Assembly (NCBI GenBank): GCA_034401135.1
Contig: JAWZSP010000002.1
Location: forward strand, 5,456,001-5,520,000
DNA from: Volutella citrinella
Lineage: Eukaryota > Ascomycota > Sordariomycetes > Hypocreales > Nectriaceae
DNA length: 64,000 bases
Direction of reading: 5' to 3'
Shown: positions 22,750 through 34,371 of the stretch, one piece after another
Layout of the letters: every line of letters starts with the position of its first letter
How positions within the stretch are numbered: the stretch's first letter is position 1
Notes under the pieces: generated by a model
Told to the model about the DNA's origin: nothing
The model's database searches: none
The model's input: only the letters and a program-made list of their open reading frames with translations
Position numbers and translations under genes: made by a program

Positions 22750-23598
22750 ATGGTCAAAACCTACGTCCTCGCCCCGAATTGGACGACGGCGCCGCCGCCA
22801 GACGGGCGGATCAAGCTCGGCCATGTCCTCGACGACCTCACTGAGTTCGTTCCTCTCAACCGCGAGCAAACCATCAAGATAGATGACAAGTGTCTAAACA
22901 AGGTTGACACGAAAGATGGCTTCACCACGTCGCGCAGCAAGCTCGTATCAGGCGAGCTCGGCATCTTTGCCCGTGTCTTGGGGCTCGCGGGCATCGGAGC
23001 CGGCGCCGATCTGTACTACCGCAAGGATGTGAATGACGTATTGACTTGCAAGACGCTGGACACTACGACTTTCGATCCGACGGACAAGTACATCGCAGAC
23101 ACCATGGCGCTGGACGAAATCAAGACCTTCATGGAAGGCTGCAAGTATAAGGCGCCCGTTTACATGATCACTGGATTCAAGATAGGTCGTGGAGCATCCT
23201 TGCAGAGCAGCAGCAGTATCGGTCGTGGCCTGAAGCTGGATGGCGGCCTTCAACCCCCCGGGGCTCCGGCACAGATCGGGGTTCAGGCTGGGCTAGCTGT
23301 CAACAGGGGCGAAAGTGAGAGCTGGACAGGCTCGACGGATTTCATTGTTGCTTTCCGGGCGCGAAAGATATGGTATCATCATGATGACCTCAAGCATATG
23401 ACCAATATGGACAAGGTCGTCATGCAGGACGGAGCACCAGTTCAGAAGGGGCTGAATATGACACTGAAGGAAGACGATGAGATCTCTCTTTCAGACCTCT
23501 TCGTGGATGTGCCCCTGAAGATGGAGAAGGATGTTGAGGATGGAGAGGAGGTGGCGTGGATTATTCCCGCTGACCGAGATTTGGCAAGTCAATGTTGA
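22750..23598 (+). CDS. Gasdermin-like pore-forming cell-death protein (fungal RCD-1/HET-Q1-like)
   Basis: Uninterrupted 282-residue frame, close to the length of fungal gasdermins. The fold signature I rely on is the amphipathic strand VYMITGFKIGRGASLQSS (about 137-154), a glycine/proline loop, then a second strand ending STDFIVAFRARKIWY (195-209). This matches the order and spacing of the membrane-inserting hairpins of gasdermin N-terminal domains. A hydrophobic, glycine-rich segment (GIFARVLGLAGIGAGADLYY, 71-90) precedes it. A short acidic tail follows residue 251, the region that is proteolytically removed in HET-Q1. A subtilisin-like protease gene lies tail-to-tail about 100 bases away, the known fungal arrangement. 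In the family, cleavage frees the N-terminal part to oligomerise in the plasma membrane and kill the cell. Family assignment is by eye and context. Confidence 0.72.
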   Translation: MVKTYVLAPNWTTAPPPDGRIKLGHVLDDLTEFVPLNREQTIKIDDKCLNKVDTKDGFTTSRSKLVSGELGIFARVLGLAGIGAGADLYYRKDVNDVLTCKTLDTTTFDPTDKYIADTMALDEIKTFMEGCKYKAPVYMITGFKIGRGASLQSSSSIGRGLKLDGGLQPPGAPAQIGVQAGLAVNRGESESWTGSTDFIVAFRARKIWYHHDDLKHMTNMDKVVMQDGAPVQKGLNMTLKEDDEISLSDLFVDVPLKMEKDVEDGEEVAWIIPADRDLASQC

Positions 23599-23699
23599 GG
23601 GGGAGCATTTGGCACATGAAAGACGTTCGCGATTTGCAACAAAAGAATATTCAGGTAGGCTCGTTCACCGAGCTTTTTTCACTCCTTTGAATAGTAGTC

Positions 23700-26644
23700 T
23701 TACCTCATCGCCTCTATTATCTTTTTGGCCATGTCCTGTTGCGTAGACCTCTCATCCCACATGGTCCGCCAGGGCGTGACGTAGTCATAGCCATCTTTGG
23801 CCTCTGACATGGCCATGAAGATTTTCTTCATCCCCTTGACGCAGAAAGCCTTGTTCCGTTGCCTGTCTGTCAAAAGCCCCTCCGCTGACAAGTGCTGCAC
23901 GAACCAGAGCACGTTGGCCGCGAACCCGGCAGCCACTGGCGTCGAGTATGACGTGCCAAACAAGCAGACGTCTTTCTTATTTACCGACGGAATGGCCACC
24001 CCAAGAGTGCTGAAGTTTGCCTCCCTCTGCTCGGGCGACGGAGAGATGCCCGTGTCCTTTCCGTGCCCATCGGAGGCATGGATGCAGAGGACTGTGTCGA
24101 GGCTTGCTGGAAATGATCTTCCCTCGTTTCCTCCATAGTTGGAGGCTGCCGCAAACACGATCACCCCGTCATGTTCCGCCTTCGCGATGGCATCTTCAAT
24201 GGAATCGTGAGTTTTAGTTAGCCCAAACGACATGGTGATAATGTGGACATTGCATCGTTGAGCCCATTCGATTGCCTATGCAGATGTGACTGGTCAGTCT
24301 GGACCCCTCTTCTCAGGTGCGCAGTGGATTACCTCGACAACTTGACTCGCTTGATTTATCTCCTGAGCCTGACATATCTTTGCGATGTAGATATTCGCTT
24401 CGGGAGCTATTCTTAGAACCGAAGCAGCCACATTGGTGCCATGCCCAAAGGTATCGGACTTTGGTTCTCCAATAAAAGACCGTACGGCTTTAAAGGGACT
24501 ATCCCTCAATCTTCTCGATAGCTTGATCCCCCGAAAGAATGAATTGTTCTCATCAACGCCAGTGTCCAATATGGCGATGCGGACTTCTCCATTGCTTGAC
24601 AAATCTTTGATATGAGTAGCGAAGAACTTGTCCGCACGGCTGAAGAAACTCTCTGAGCGGGAAACTTTACTACATCAAAATTAGTCTTTCTTACGGCAAC
24701 TGGTCTGGACTATCTGAAAGCACTCACTCTGGATCTACCCTACTAGAAGGAACCTGTTCGTCATCAAATACTTGAAGCCGACCGTGTAAGCCAAACTTGG
24801 TGAACTCTTGGCTCGCTGCGCTAAGGGGGGCCGGAAGCTTGCAGCCAAGGGCTTTTGATGAAGTGCATGGGTTTTGTGACGGGTTATGACCCTGGATGAT
24901 ACTCGACACCGGCATCTCGAAGGGATAGTTGGGATCCCTCCTTGGGTCCCCTTCGGGTCTGCGGCGTGGGAAGCCTTCTGTCCGCGCATCTTCGAGGTGA
25001 CTGATGATTTTGAAGAGAACATCCCTGCACTGCTTCTCATGGTCACCCTTGGTCCGGCTTTGCATAATCTCGCCGTCATCTCCGTCATCATCGTCATCTC
25101 CGTCATCATCATCATCATCTACTAAATTTGCCTCAAGGCACATGCTCGCTGCGGTTACGTACCAATGGTTAACCATCCCGGGTAGCTCTAATTCATTCTC
25201 GTCCATAACTTCGATTAGGGCAATATCTGAGCGGCGGCTGAAAGGACCCAGCGGCTTCCCCAACGCAATCTCGAGGAGTACCTGGGCGAAAGAGATGAGG
25301 ATAGAGAACTTGATTGAGCCAGCCAGGTCATCGCTTTTATCGTCCTCCATCTCCATCAGGGAGTGTACGAGATACGGGTTGTAGGCTTCTTTCACCCTTT
25401 CCTTTTTTAGGTCGAGAGGGAAGAAAATATTTCTCGTCATCCACTGACTGCTCTGAGTTCCCGCGTGATACAGGTGGAGAAGGGCATGCGAGAGATTCAG
25501 TGCTAGCACAACTTTATGGTATGGGGCGAAACTCTGTCCGTTGGCCAGCATGTCTTCCAGCGACAGGTTTGGAGGATGCATTTCAATGATCTGAGGCGGC
25601 CCTGGTTGTCGCAAAATGCGAGATGCATATACCGAAATATCGAGAATTGTCTCATTTCTGAGATTTTTCTTGATCGTCTTGCAAACGTTCGGTATGTCTT
25701 TCAAATTGGGATGAGAAGATGGCCTAGCAATCAATCTTCTGTCAGGGGAAATTGGTTCTTGGTGTTTAGTTCAAGAGTGTTGTTACTTACAGCTGAGTGA
25801 CGACCCCGCAGATCGTCTCTTGCCACTTGTCATCACCGACGCAGTAAGATATAAAAAGCCTGTGCCGTACCTCGTTGGTGGACTCACTGCTGCTCTCGGG
25901 ATAGCGAACACGGATCTTGGCAGTATGCTTCGACCTGCACCCCGACGTGTGGATGTTTCCTTTCAAGGCGTTTAGTAATCCCGATAGACATTGCCGGGAC
26001 TTTTGGACATGTTCTTGTTGAGACTTCTTCTGCGTCGGCTTGCCTGATGCCCTGTGTTCGCCGCCGCCACCGATGCTTCCGTGCTCCTGGGACATGGCCT
26101 TGTCGGAACAACCGAGACTGCCATTGTTAAAGTCGGCTACAGTGTTCTCTACCTTCTTGAACTCCTCCGCCGTCTCTGGAAGACTTATGAATCTCGAAAA
26201 GTCCATTGATGTCGATTCATGCGAGGTTCGCTCTATTAGAGCTTGGAGCTTCGGATACTGAGCTAGCACTTTGGAAATCTTCTCGTCACCTCGTGCGCCT
26301 GCAGACGTGACAGTAGCGTCACCGGAGTGATCTGCTGTCTCCTCCATCCGTTCGGGAGACCTGACTGTCGCAACCAGGACACGTCCATCGATAAGGGTCT
26401 CGAGCAGCTGGAAAAATCGGCGCGAGACATTGCGGAAAGCTTCAAAGTCGTCCCGTGGCAGGTATTGTCCATATTTAACCCGGGAAGACATCTCATCAAT
26501 GTCGTATGAGAATAATCTCTTGGAGTTCGACACGGCCAGACTCGTTGTCCTCCTGGCGTCATCCGAAATCCGCTTTTTGATGAGCGGCGCCATCGTCTGC
26601 AGGGCTGCATCGAGAGCCTGGAGCTCAGGTTCCTCGCCACGCAT
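23700..26644 (-). CDS. DUF7580-like/subtilisin-like serine protease (HET-Q2-like gasdermin-activating protease)
   Basis: Four exons (25791-26644, 24728-25738, 24333-24669, 23700-24275) join in frame to about 925 residues. Residues 1 to about 250 are helical and low-complexity. Residues about 250-520 resemble DUF7580 (LSLEDMLANG, then LSHALLHLYH and RNIFFPLD), a kinase-like regulatory region of fungal self-recognition proteins. An acidic Asp/Gly tract follows, coded by GAT repeats near 25085-25125. The S8 domain has a full catalytic triad: Asp657 in ILDTG, His698 in GHGT and Ser843 in GTSYSTP, with Asn780 for the oxyanion hole. There is no signal peptide, so it is intracellular. In Podospora, HET-Q2 cleaves gasdermin HET-Q1; the tail-to-tail gasdermin gene here points to the same job. 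The final codon sits in a donor-like AGGTAAGA, so a further short exon cannot be excluded. Confidence 0.88.
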
Positions 26645-26992
26645 TGTGGTTCTGGGTGTAAGATGTGATCTTATCGAATGCCCAACGTCGATTCTAGCGG
26701 GGCAAGGGAAGGAAAAAGGTGCTCGTCTGGGATGCTCAGCCGAGTTCAGTGGCAGATGCCAATCCGTTTTTGTTCACTGGCATGACATCCAAGATCTTAT
26801 TGGTCAGTGGGCTTGCGGCGGAGGGAACAAATGTGACTTTCAAAGCCTGTCTCGGGACCAGCTTTCACACTGTGTGCAGATGAGGGGTTTTGAGCATCGC
26901 TTGCTGACACCACATGGCTGAGACAATCCGACTCTGCCTTACTGATCACGACCACAACAACTGTCGCCAGTTGAACCTGCCATTTTTCCAAG
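26645..26992. promoter_or_regulatory. Divergent promoter between the protease and the C2H2-pseudokinase genes
   Basis: A 348-base interval between two ATGs facing away from each other. No TATA box or known operator stands out. The close head-to-head layout suggests shared expression. Confidence 0.5.
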
Positions 26993-29900
26993 ATGGCGAC
27001 CAGTACTAGCCCCGGAAAGGCTGTAAAACGAGACATCTTTCAGCTGGCTCGCACCTGTGAGGGCTTGTTCTTGCAGTACACCGACCCGGAACTGGAGGAA
27101 ACCGAGAACCGTACCAGGGCCGATGTTCAGCTACAGCGCTTCTACATCTGGGCCTCTAATCTTGGGGTATTTGCCAAATATCCTGCCTCACTCGACAAGA
27201 GATTAGAATACAGTGACGAGATTCAGAAACTTGTACTGCAGTTGCTGTCGTTGATACAAACAAACCTTGTTTTTGGTGAGTTCCGGGAGCAGGCCAAGTA
27301 GCGATTCGGCATAGTATAGCTGATTGGTCTTTCCAGTAAACCCTGACGAGGCTGAAGAGGAGCCGGGAAGAAGTAAAGTACAAGCGAAGGGTCATGACCT
27401 GCCAACAGAAAACAAATCAACACTTCAGGGAACCCCCTCTGAGGCGTTGGACGCCGTGGAAGCCACAATCGATCGACTCAACAGGCTGGGCTCAACACTT
27501 CGGAGGCATTCGACGACTAGTCTTGATGCTAGGGTCAAAGCTTTTACAGAGAAATCTGGAGACAAAAATTACACACTATTAGCCGAAAGGATAGTCCATT
27601 TCAGATTCCGGATTGCAACCCCTTCCTTGAAGGAACAGCTTGCTCTATCGATGTCAGCACGGCGGGAGAGGCTGAGATACACTAGACGACATCAGGAAAA
27701 ATTGTCCTCTGGTGTGCCGCAGGCCAAGAAAGATGCGCCACGGGGTCAGCCGCATCCAAAGAACTACCACTCAGCTGCACTGGAGCGGATAGACGAAGCG
27801 GCGCCAGACAACACACCGAGAGGCGAATCTTCCGCAGACCATCGGGTGGTATTCCGCGTATCCAACAACAGCCCAGTTAGCAAGTCGCCTGCTCCGTATT
27901 CTGATCTGACAAAAGCCTCAACTTTCAGGCCAACACCATCGGTAGTGGCCAAGTTAAAAAGCGCCGGCGAAGGCTCCATTGTATCTTCACACCAGAGCAA
28001 AACCCTCATGGCTGAGGATCTGGATGGCTATCCCGAGCCACCCAAAATTGAGCCCAGAAAGCCGGCGCCACCGTGTCCCTATTGTTGTCAACCACTCCAA
28101 ACGTCTGATATGAAGATTCGCAACTGGCGGTTGGTCAGTCCATGTGGAGAAATGCGCCAAGGCTAATGGAATATTAGGAAGCATGTCGACCAGGATCTGC
28201 TGCCATTTGTGTGCATTTCTGAGAAATGCAATCAGCAACCGCCCCCAGTCTTTCAAGATCTGGAGGTCTGGGCCAACCACATGAGAGAGCATCATTCGAC
28301 AAGGTGGCCACGGCTAGTCCATAAGCCCTTTGTCTGGCGCTGTGATGTTGACCACTCAGCTAAGGAGTTCAATTATACAGACGAAGACAGGTTCGAGGAA
28401 CATCTCGATAGGACACACAGCGATTACAGTCCAGGAGCAAGAAACGCCATCTCTAAAACTTGCAAAGTTTTCCGCAGAAGGGACCCAAACATCTGTCCTC
28501 TATGTGGCTACGACGTATCAGCGCTCAATGCCGAGCAAGGCAGCCCGCTAGTGAAGGAATCGGACTCGGCCAAGATTGATCAGGCTACAGAGCTCAGCAG
28601 GCTAGCCAGGCACATAGCAAGGCATCTCCGACAGCTAGCATTCGACAGCTCCAACGACCTGGATCGCGGTTTTGACGACGATGATGCGCCCCAGGAGAGG
28701 AGTCAGGTTTCCGACCAATTCAAGCGAGATGAGTCGTGGACTCACCCACCGAGTGGCTTGGAAAATCTGTCACAAGGGTCTCTGAACTTTGGCAATGATA
28801 TTGCCATTCGGGAGAATGACACAGCGGTCACAGACTCCCAAACTAGGTATGACATCGAGTACGCAAATTACACCCCCGCAGCTCCTCCGCCAGAGCCGGA
28901 AAATGATTATGGTTTCCAACAATCTTGGGATTTCTGGAGCGAATACAATCGCGAGCAACGCAAAGGTTTAGATGGTGTAGATCATATCATTCAACACCTG
29001 GAGACCAAGTCCGTCCAACAAGCACACGCGGACTTGGATGCTCTGGCTGACCTATGCCATATCATCCTACTCCGAATCTCTCACTACCCTACCATGGTCC
29101 CCAATACAGAGAAAGTGACACCCCTGCGATACGCAATCGAAATGCTGAAGTGGACTCTTCAAGATGGATTTGAGAGCGGAGATGATTTGGGGCTTGAGAC
29201 TCGGCCGGACTTGCCTGGTCAGCTACGTAACTGCTCCTCACAGCTCAAAGAGCTAGAAATGATGCTGGAAAATAATCTCAACCAGAGAGCCGAGAAGCAA
29301 ATGGAGCGGCTATTTGAGACAAAGGATATCGAAAACCTCACCACCACGCTCCGCGAATATCGAAAAATCCAGTCTGAAAATTCCGACATGGACTTGGGGT
29401 ATGTCACAGCTTCATCACTGGGCTCATTCACATTAAGCGTGGCTGACAACCAAAGCAGAAAAACTATTATTCTCGCCGACTCCCACTATGGTGCACACGT
29501 TCTTCAAGAGCAGATCCAAGCCACACTTGTCCCGGGTGTTTTCAGCAAAAGGGAGACTTATTTTTGTCCAAATGGCAGTGTTGACGTGTTCATCACAAAA
29601 GTCTCAGTTGCTGCAGCGTTACGCCCAGAATCTGCATCCCATTCGTTGAATGATTTCATCTTAACCAAAGCAAAGACGTTGTTTGCCATTGCCGTATGGA
29701 ACGGCTTCCATAGCCAGCATCTGCATCGGGTAATGTCAGGATTCTTTGAAAGCTCAACTACTGACAATAACTTGCCCATGAATAAGTCTAAGTGGGAGGA
29801 GATCAAGGACAAAGTTGCTTCAGGCAATCTGCCGCGTGATAGTATCAACAACCACCTTGATGGAGGCACCAACCTAGACGACCTACAGCAGGTCGAAATA

Positions 29901-31280
29901 ACCCGCCGTTTTTATCGAAGCCAGTACATTTTTATGGCTCCTGTCTTCTCGGTCAGCCAACTACAAGCACTCCGCTACGATTTCGCTCCGAACATTATTT
30001 TTCCATTCATGAAGAAAACACGAATCATCGATGATGTTTTTGACGATATTTACAAGGTCAGCATCCATGAAATGCACATTGAGTGGTTGAATCAGGTACG
30101 CTTTGGAACCCTGAGCCCAAGAACCGACTAATACATGAGCTGACTCTTTCTTTCATCAAAGCCTTCCCCGAAGAATAAGCAATACCGCACCGATATTGCC
30201 TTGAAGATGATCCGCACTTCAAATTTGGGACCAGCAGCAAGGCGAATCTGGGAGAAGGAAGTCGAGATACTCACCCACACAAACTCGCTAAGGAATAAGC
30301 ATATCGGCCGCTTTCTTGCTAGCTTTCAACGCGATGGTGACATGGGGCCGGTTTATTACTTGATGTTTGAGTGGGCCAGCGACGGAACTCTCAAAGATCT
30401 GTGGCAGGACTTGCGGCGGCCAAAGCTGACGGCGGATATTGTTGCGAACACGTTTCGCCAATTCGTCGGACTTGCCAGCGCCATTCATCAAGTCCATGAC
30501 AACGCCCCATCCAACTACCATGGTGCTTTGAGGCCCGCGAATATACTTTGGCTCAAAAACGCTTATGGTGCTGGGCTTGGAACGCTAAAAATTGGTGTTT
30601 GGGCATTTGGAAGCACAGCCCATGGTGGGCCCCACGACGCACCAGAAATTGATGGATACGAGACTGGCCTTTTTCACGTCGACCCCGACAAGCCTGTCGA
30701 TAACCGATCATGTGACATTTGGTCAATTGGCTGCGTTATGCTTGAGACTTTGGTATGGCTTATGTATGGTGCGGACGAGTTGAAATGGTTTCGTGAATGT
30801 TTGGGCTCCGAGGGGTCCTTCTACGAGCTGCAAAAGGACCATGACGGCAAGTCGACCGCCACAGTCGACCGCCATGTGAGGCTGTGGATGGACTACATGG
30901 CCAAGGATCCGCCATGCGCCGTCGGAACGACTGCCGTTGGCAATCTTCTGGAGCTCATCAAAACCCGTCTGTTGGTAGTCGAGCTAGCCACACCCTCATC
31001 GGTGTCTAGCGAGTCTGCTACCCTCACTGGGCCTCCAACAGCCCAGGCTTCGGGACGCTGTGATTCCGCGGAGCTGGAGAAGCGAATGATGGATATTGTC
31101 GCTAAAGCCGAGAGTGAGAGCTACTGGCTAGCAGCCGAGCCCAATCCTCGAGGTCCGATGCCTGTGCGGGGGACGGACATAGTTGTTACTTCCGTGTCTG
31201 ACGAAGCTGAAGCCTCCCCTAAGGACACAGTGCTATTGGATGGTTTACTTCAACCGCCGCCTGGCCCCAAACGAGCATAA
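26993..31280 (+). CDS. Large protein with N-terminal helical region, C2H2-type zinc fingers and C-terminal pseudokinase
   Basis: Four exons (26993-27275, 27337-28129, 28178-30095, 30162-31280) join in frame to about 1370 residues. The first ~95 residues form a helical region of the type found at the start of fungal C2H2/NLR-like proteins (RFYIWASNLGVF). Residues about 340-560 contain Cys/His pairs (CPYC...HVDQDLLPFVC...HMREHH; CPLCGYD...HIARH). The C-terminus is kinase-like: lysine at 1013 (IALKMI), APEI and CDIWSIGC are kept, but the catalytic HRD is HGA (1118-1120) and DFG is AFG (1146-1148), so phosphotransfer is unlikely. It is divergent from the gasdermin-protease gene and may act as its sensor or regulator; this is inference. 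Confidence 0.75.
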
Positions 31281-32011
31281 ACCAACTTCTGGTAAGAGGA
31301 AACATAGCGGATATCATCACTCCTGTCTTGGTCATAGTCGCAGTCAGAGTTACCACGTTTTCAGAAGTCTGATACTACAATTCTCAGCGTCTCGGCGCTG
31401 ACCAGGCTCTGACGAGAAGTGGGCTTGTCCTGATAGGTAGTACCAGTTTTAGTAAAAAAAAAAGACACCTTTCATTCTATCGCGAGCGCCATCTCCTGGA
31501 GGGCACTTAGCGACAGCACCCAAGCGCAAAGCACGATCGCACCCCATTCTACTTCTTTCGTCTTCAACTTGCTTGGATATCACAAAATCGAAGTCATATA
31601 AATGGGCCGATGACTTGGCCACTGTGCCCTCAGTGTTTCCAGCGCATGGGGAGATGGCGCCCTTGTTTGGCAGCTTGCCTAACATAGGGTTGCGAGATGC
31701 ACCGCTACCCTAGACTCGGAGAGTTAGTCTCTAATCAACACACGACTCCCTGAACGGGATCCCGTGGTTTGCCTTGATTTTATTTACTGCCGATGAACTT
31801 TCAATTAAGGTTTATTTTCTTCTCTTGCGTCAGGCGGTCCGCTTGGGTATGTTCTTAAGGTGTGTTAAGCTGCGCGGAACGAAAACATGCTCTGCGCCTA
31901 GCATATTATTGAAATCTCCACCACCTAAGATTACCACGCCTGTTACATACGTATTGGACAAGCCGGCTGTATAGCAGTGGTAGCTGTGCACAACAGCGGG
32001 TGACGACGTCG
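31281..32011. other. Convergent intergenic region, no gene seen
   Basis: About 730 bases between the 3' ends of the pseudokinase and aldehyde dehydrogenase genes. It contains an A run near 31452-31463. Short frames on either strand show no family pattern. Confidence 0.4.
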
Positions 32012-33623
32012 CTATGAGCCATCATCCGTATTACCGATTGTGACACCTTTGATGTTCTGGTACTCAGCCAACCCATATTTCGATCCCTCAATTCCAACGC
32101 CGCTTTCCTTAATCCCTCCAAATGGCGCCTCGCAAGCCGTCATCAGACCCGTGTTGACGCCAATCATGCCACACTCGAGGCGTCGAGCAACTCTCATGAC
32201 GCGGCCAACATCTCGGGAAAACAAGTAGCCTGCTAACCCAAACTCGGTATCATTTGCCAATGCAATGACCTCGTCTTCAGTCTTGAAGGGGAATATTCCT
32301 GCCAGAGGGCCAAAGGTCTCGTCCGTCGCCACTTCCATTTCTCTCGTGACGCCCATGAGCACAGTGGGCTCGAAGAAGAAGCCATCTCGGCCAGGCGGTT
32401 TCCCTCCCGCCCACAGCACTGCTCCCTTGGAGATGGCATCGTCAACTTGATGGGATACCTTTTTGACGGCTGCGCTGTTGACAAGAGGTCCAATAGTCGT
32501 ATCTTTGTCAATACCCTTACCGAGAGTAAGTTTGTTGACTCGATCCACGAGCTTGGCTGCGAAGGCTTCAACAACGGAATCCTGCACGTAGATGCGATTG
32601 GCACACTACATCGGGTTAGAACGGAAGGCCATCAGAGGGAGAGATGACTTACGACGCATGTCTGGCCGGCGCATCTGAACTTGGCTGCCATCGCGCCCTC
32701 TACAGCACGGTCTAGGTTTGCATCGGCGAAGACAATAAACGGTGCATTGCCTCCCAGCTCCAGGCTAATCTTCTTCATGGTCCCGGTTGCGAGTTTGGCA
32801 AGCATCTTGCCAACCGCCGTTGATCCGGTAAAGCTAAGTTTCTTGACCTTTGGGTTTGTCGTCAGTTCGAGTGATGCCTGGCGATCCTTTGTGGGTATGA
32901 CATGGATAATTGACTCTGGTATGCCAGCTTCGATGGCCAGCTTGGCCAGAGCCAGAGCAGAAAAGGGCGTCTCGCTCGGTGGCTTGATGACGACCGAACA
33001 CCCAGCCGCAAATGCCGGGGCGATCTTTCTCGTGATCATGGCGGCTGGGAAGTTCCAGGGGGTAATGATACCGCAGACACCCACAGGTTCCTTGAATGTG
33101 AGGACGGTGGTATCGTGGAACGAAGAAGGGATGGTGTCTCCATAGGCACGGGTGGCCTCCTCGGCAAACCAGGAAACGTATGATGCCGCCATCTTGACTT
33201 CACCTGTTGCTTCGGCCAGGGTCTTTCCATTTTCCAGCGACAGGATCACGGCCACTTTGAACAAAAACGACATGTCAGCACAGCGCGGTGGATTAACCGT
33301 AAACAACACCTACAGTCATCGGTATTCTCGAGTATCAACTCATACCACTTCCTCAGCAGCGATCCCCTCTCTTTAGCTGTTGTCGAGGACCAGAACTTTC
33401 GGTAGCCCTGGTCTGCAACGCCAATGGCGTCGACAAAATCTTGCTGCGTAAAGTCGGAGCAGTTTCGTAAGACTTTACCCGACGACGGCTCGTAGACCGG
33501 GAACTCCTTATTGTCAGTGGCAGTCTTCCATGAGCCTGCGACTAGGCCACGTGTCTCCAATAAATTTGTGTTTTTGATGGGGATCTGAATCCCAGGGTCG
33601 GCCAAGTCAGGTTGGGTGGTCAT
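32012..33623 (-). CDS. NAD(P)+-dependent aldehyde dehydrogenase (succinate-semialdehyde dehydrogenase type)
   Basis: Three exons (33314-33623, 32653-33254, 32012-32605) give about 501 residues. I start at the ATG at 33623 because an upstream in-frame ATG at 33731 adds a non-conserved leader. Glu269 (LELGGNAP) and the nucleophile Cys303 (GQTC, split next to intron 2) have the canonical 34-residue spacing. Opening and closing motifs (VYEPSSGKVL, then CEAPFGGIKESGVGIEGSKYG) are those of succinate-semialdehyde dehydrogenases (GabD/Uga2). It oxidises an aldehyde to its acid. A regular CGG repeat array lies about 220-260 bases upstream of the start. It heads a metabolic block with a transporter and two dehydrogenases. 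Confidence 0.9.
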
Positions 33624-34371
33624 AGTTGATTGAGTGGTAATAAAATTGCAAGGCTGTGAAAGGGGCAATGTAGAAGAATTTTTGCTTCTTGTCATGTCCG
33701 TCTTAATACTTTCAACATGCCTCTTCTCCATATCCTATTTACTGCGATTGTGCATGTTGGATTGCTTGTGTGGAGGCCATCGGATAGGTTGGCATGGGGC
33801 ATACAATCGGACCAAGCCGGTCTTTTGCATCCGACCAGCGGAGCGGACAAGCCCGTCACGGACGAGGCCGCTACGGACAAGGCCGGTCCGCATTACGTAC
33901 AACACCGGCCTGACTTAGGACCGGTATGACTCGCGGAGTGATCAGAGGACTTCGGAGGAGACCAATACTCTCTACCCCGCATGTCCGGGACCGTGCAGCG
34001 GCATCTTTGCGACTATTTGGTGCCACTCCACATAATACAGAATCGAAGTGAATGGGACTGTCACTGTTTGTGGTAATGTTTGATGGAACACCCGGCTACG
34101 TTAAAGGCTGAGCTACTCCAAACCAAAAGCTGTGTGCTTGGTGGCATGTTGTCCAGCTCATCTGTTACTTTGTTTTTCAACGCTCGGTCAACCAAGGGAC
34201 AGCGCCATGTCATCGCAAGTGGGTTAGGGGATGATCAAAAAGCTGTGACAGGTGTAATGGCAAGTTGAGAATTTAACTAAATAAACTGCCTCGCACATAG
34301 GCGCGCAGCATGAGGCTCCCTATTCCACCCGACAGACCTCGTTGATCAGAGCTGTTCGCCTTCATCTCTGC
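33624..34371. promoter_or_regulatory. Aldehyde dehydrogenase promoter with tandem CGG array
   Basis: Three copies of CGGACRAGSCCG begin at 33844, 33859 and 33874, exactly 15 bases apart, followed by GGCCGGTCCG. CGG/CCG half-sites are the usual targets of Zn2Cys6 factors, two of which are coded a few kilobases downstream. The rest of the interval (to the MFS stop) shows no gene. Confidence 0.5.
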
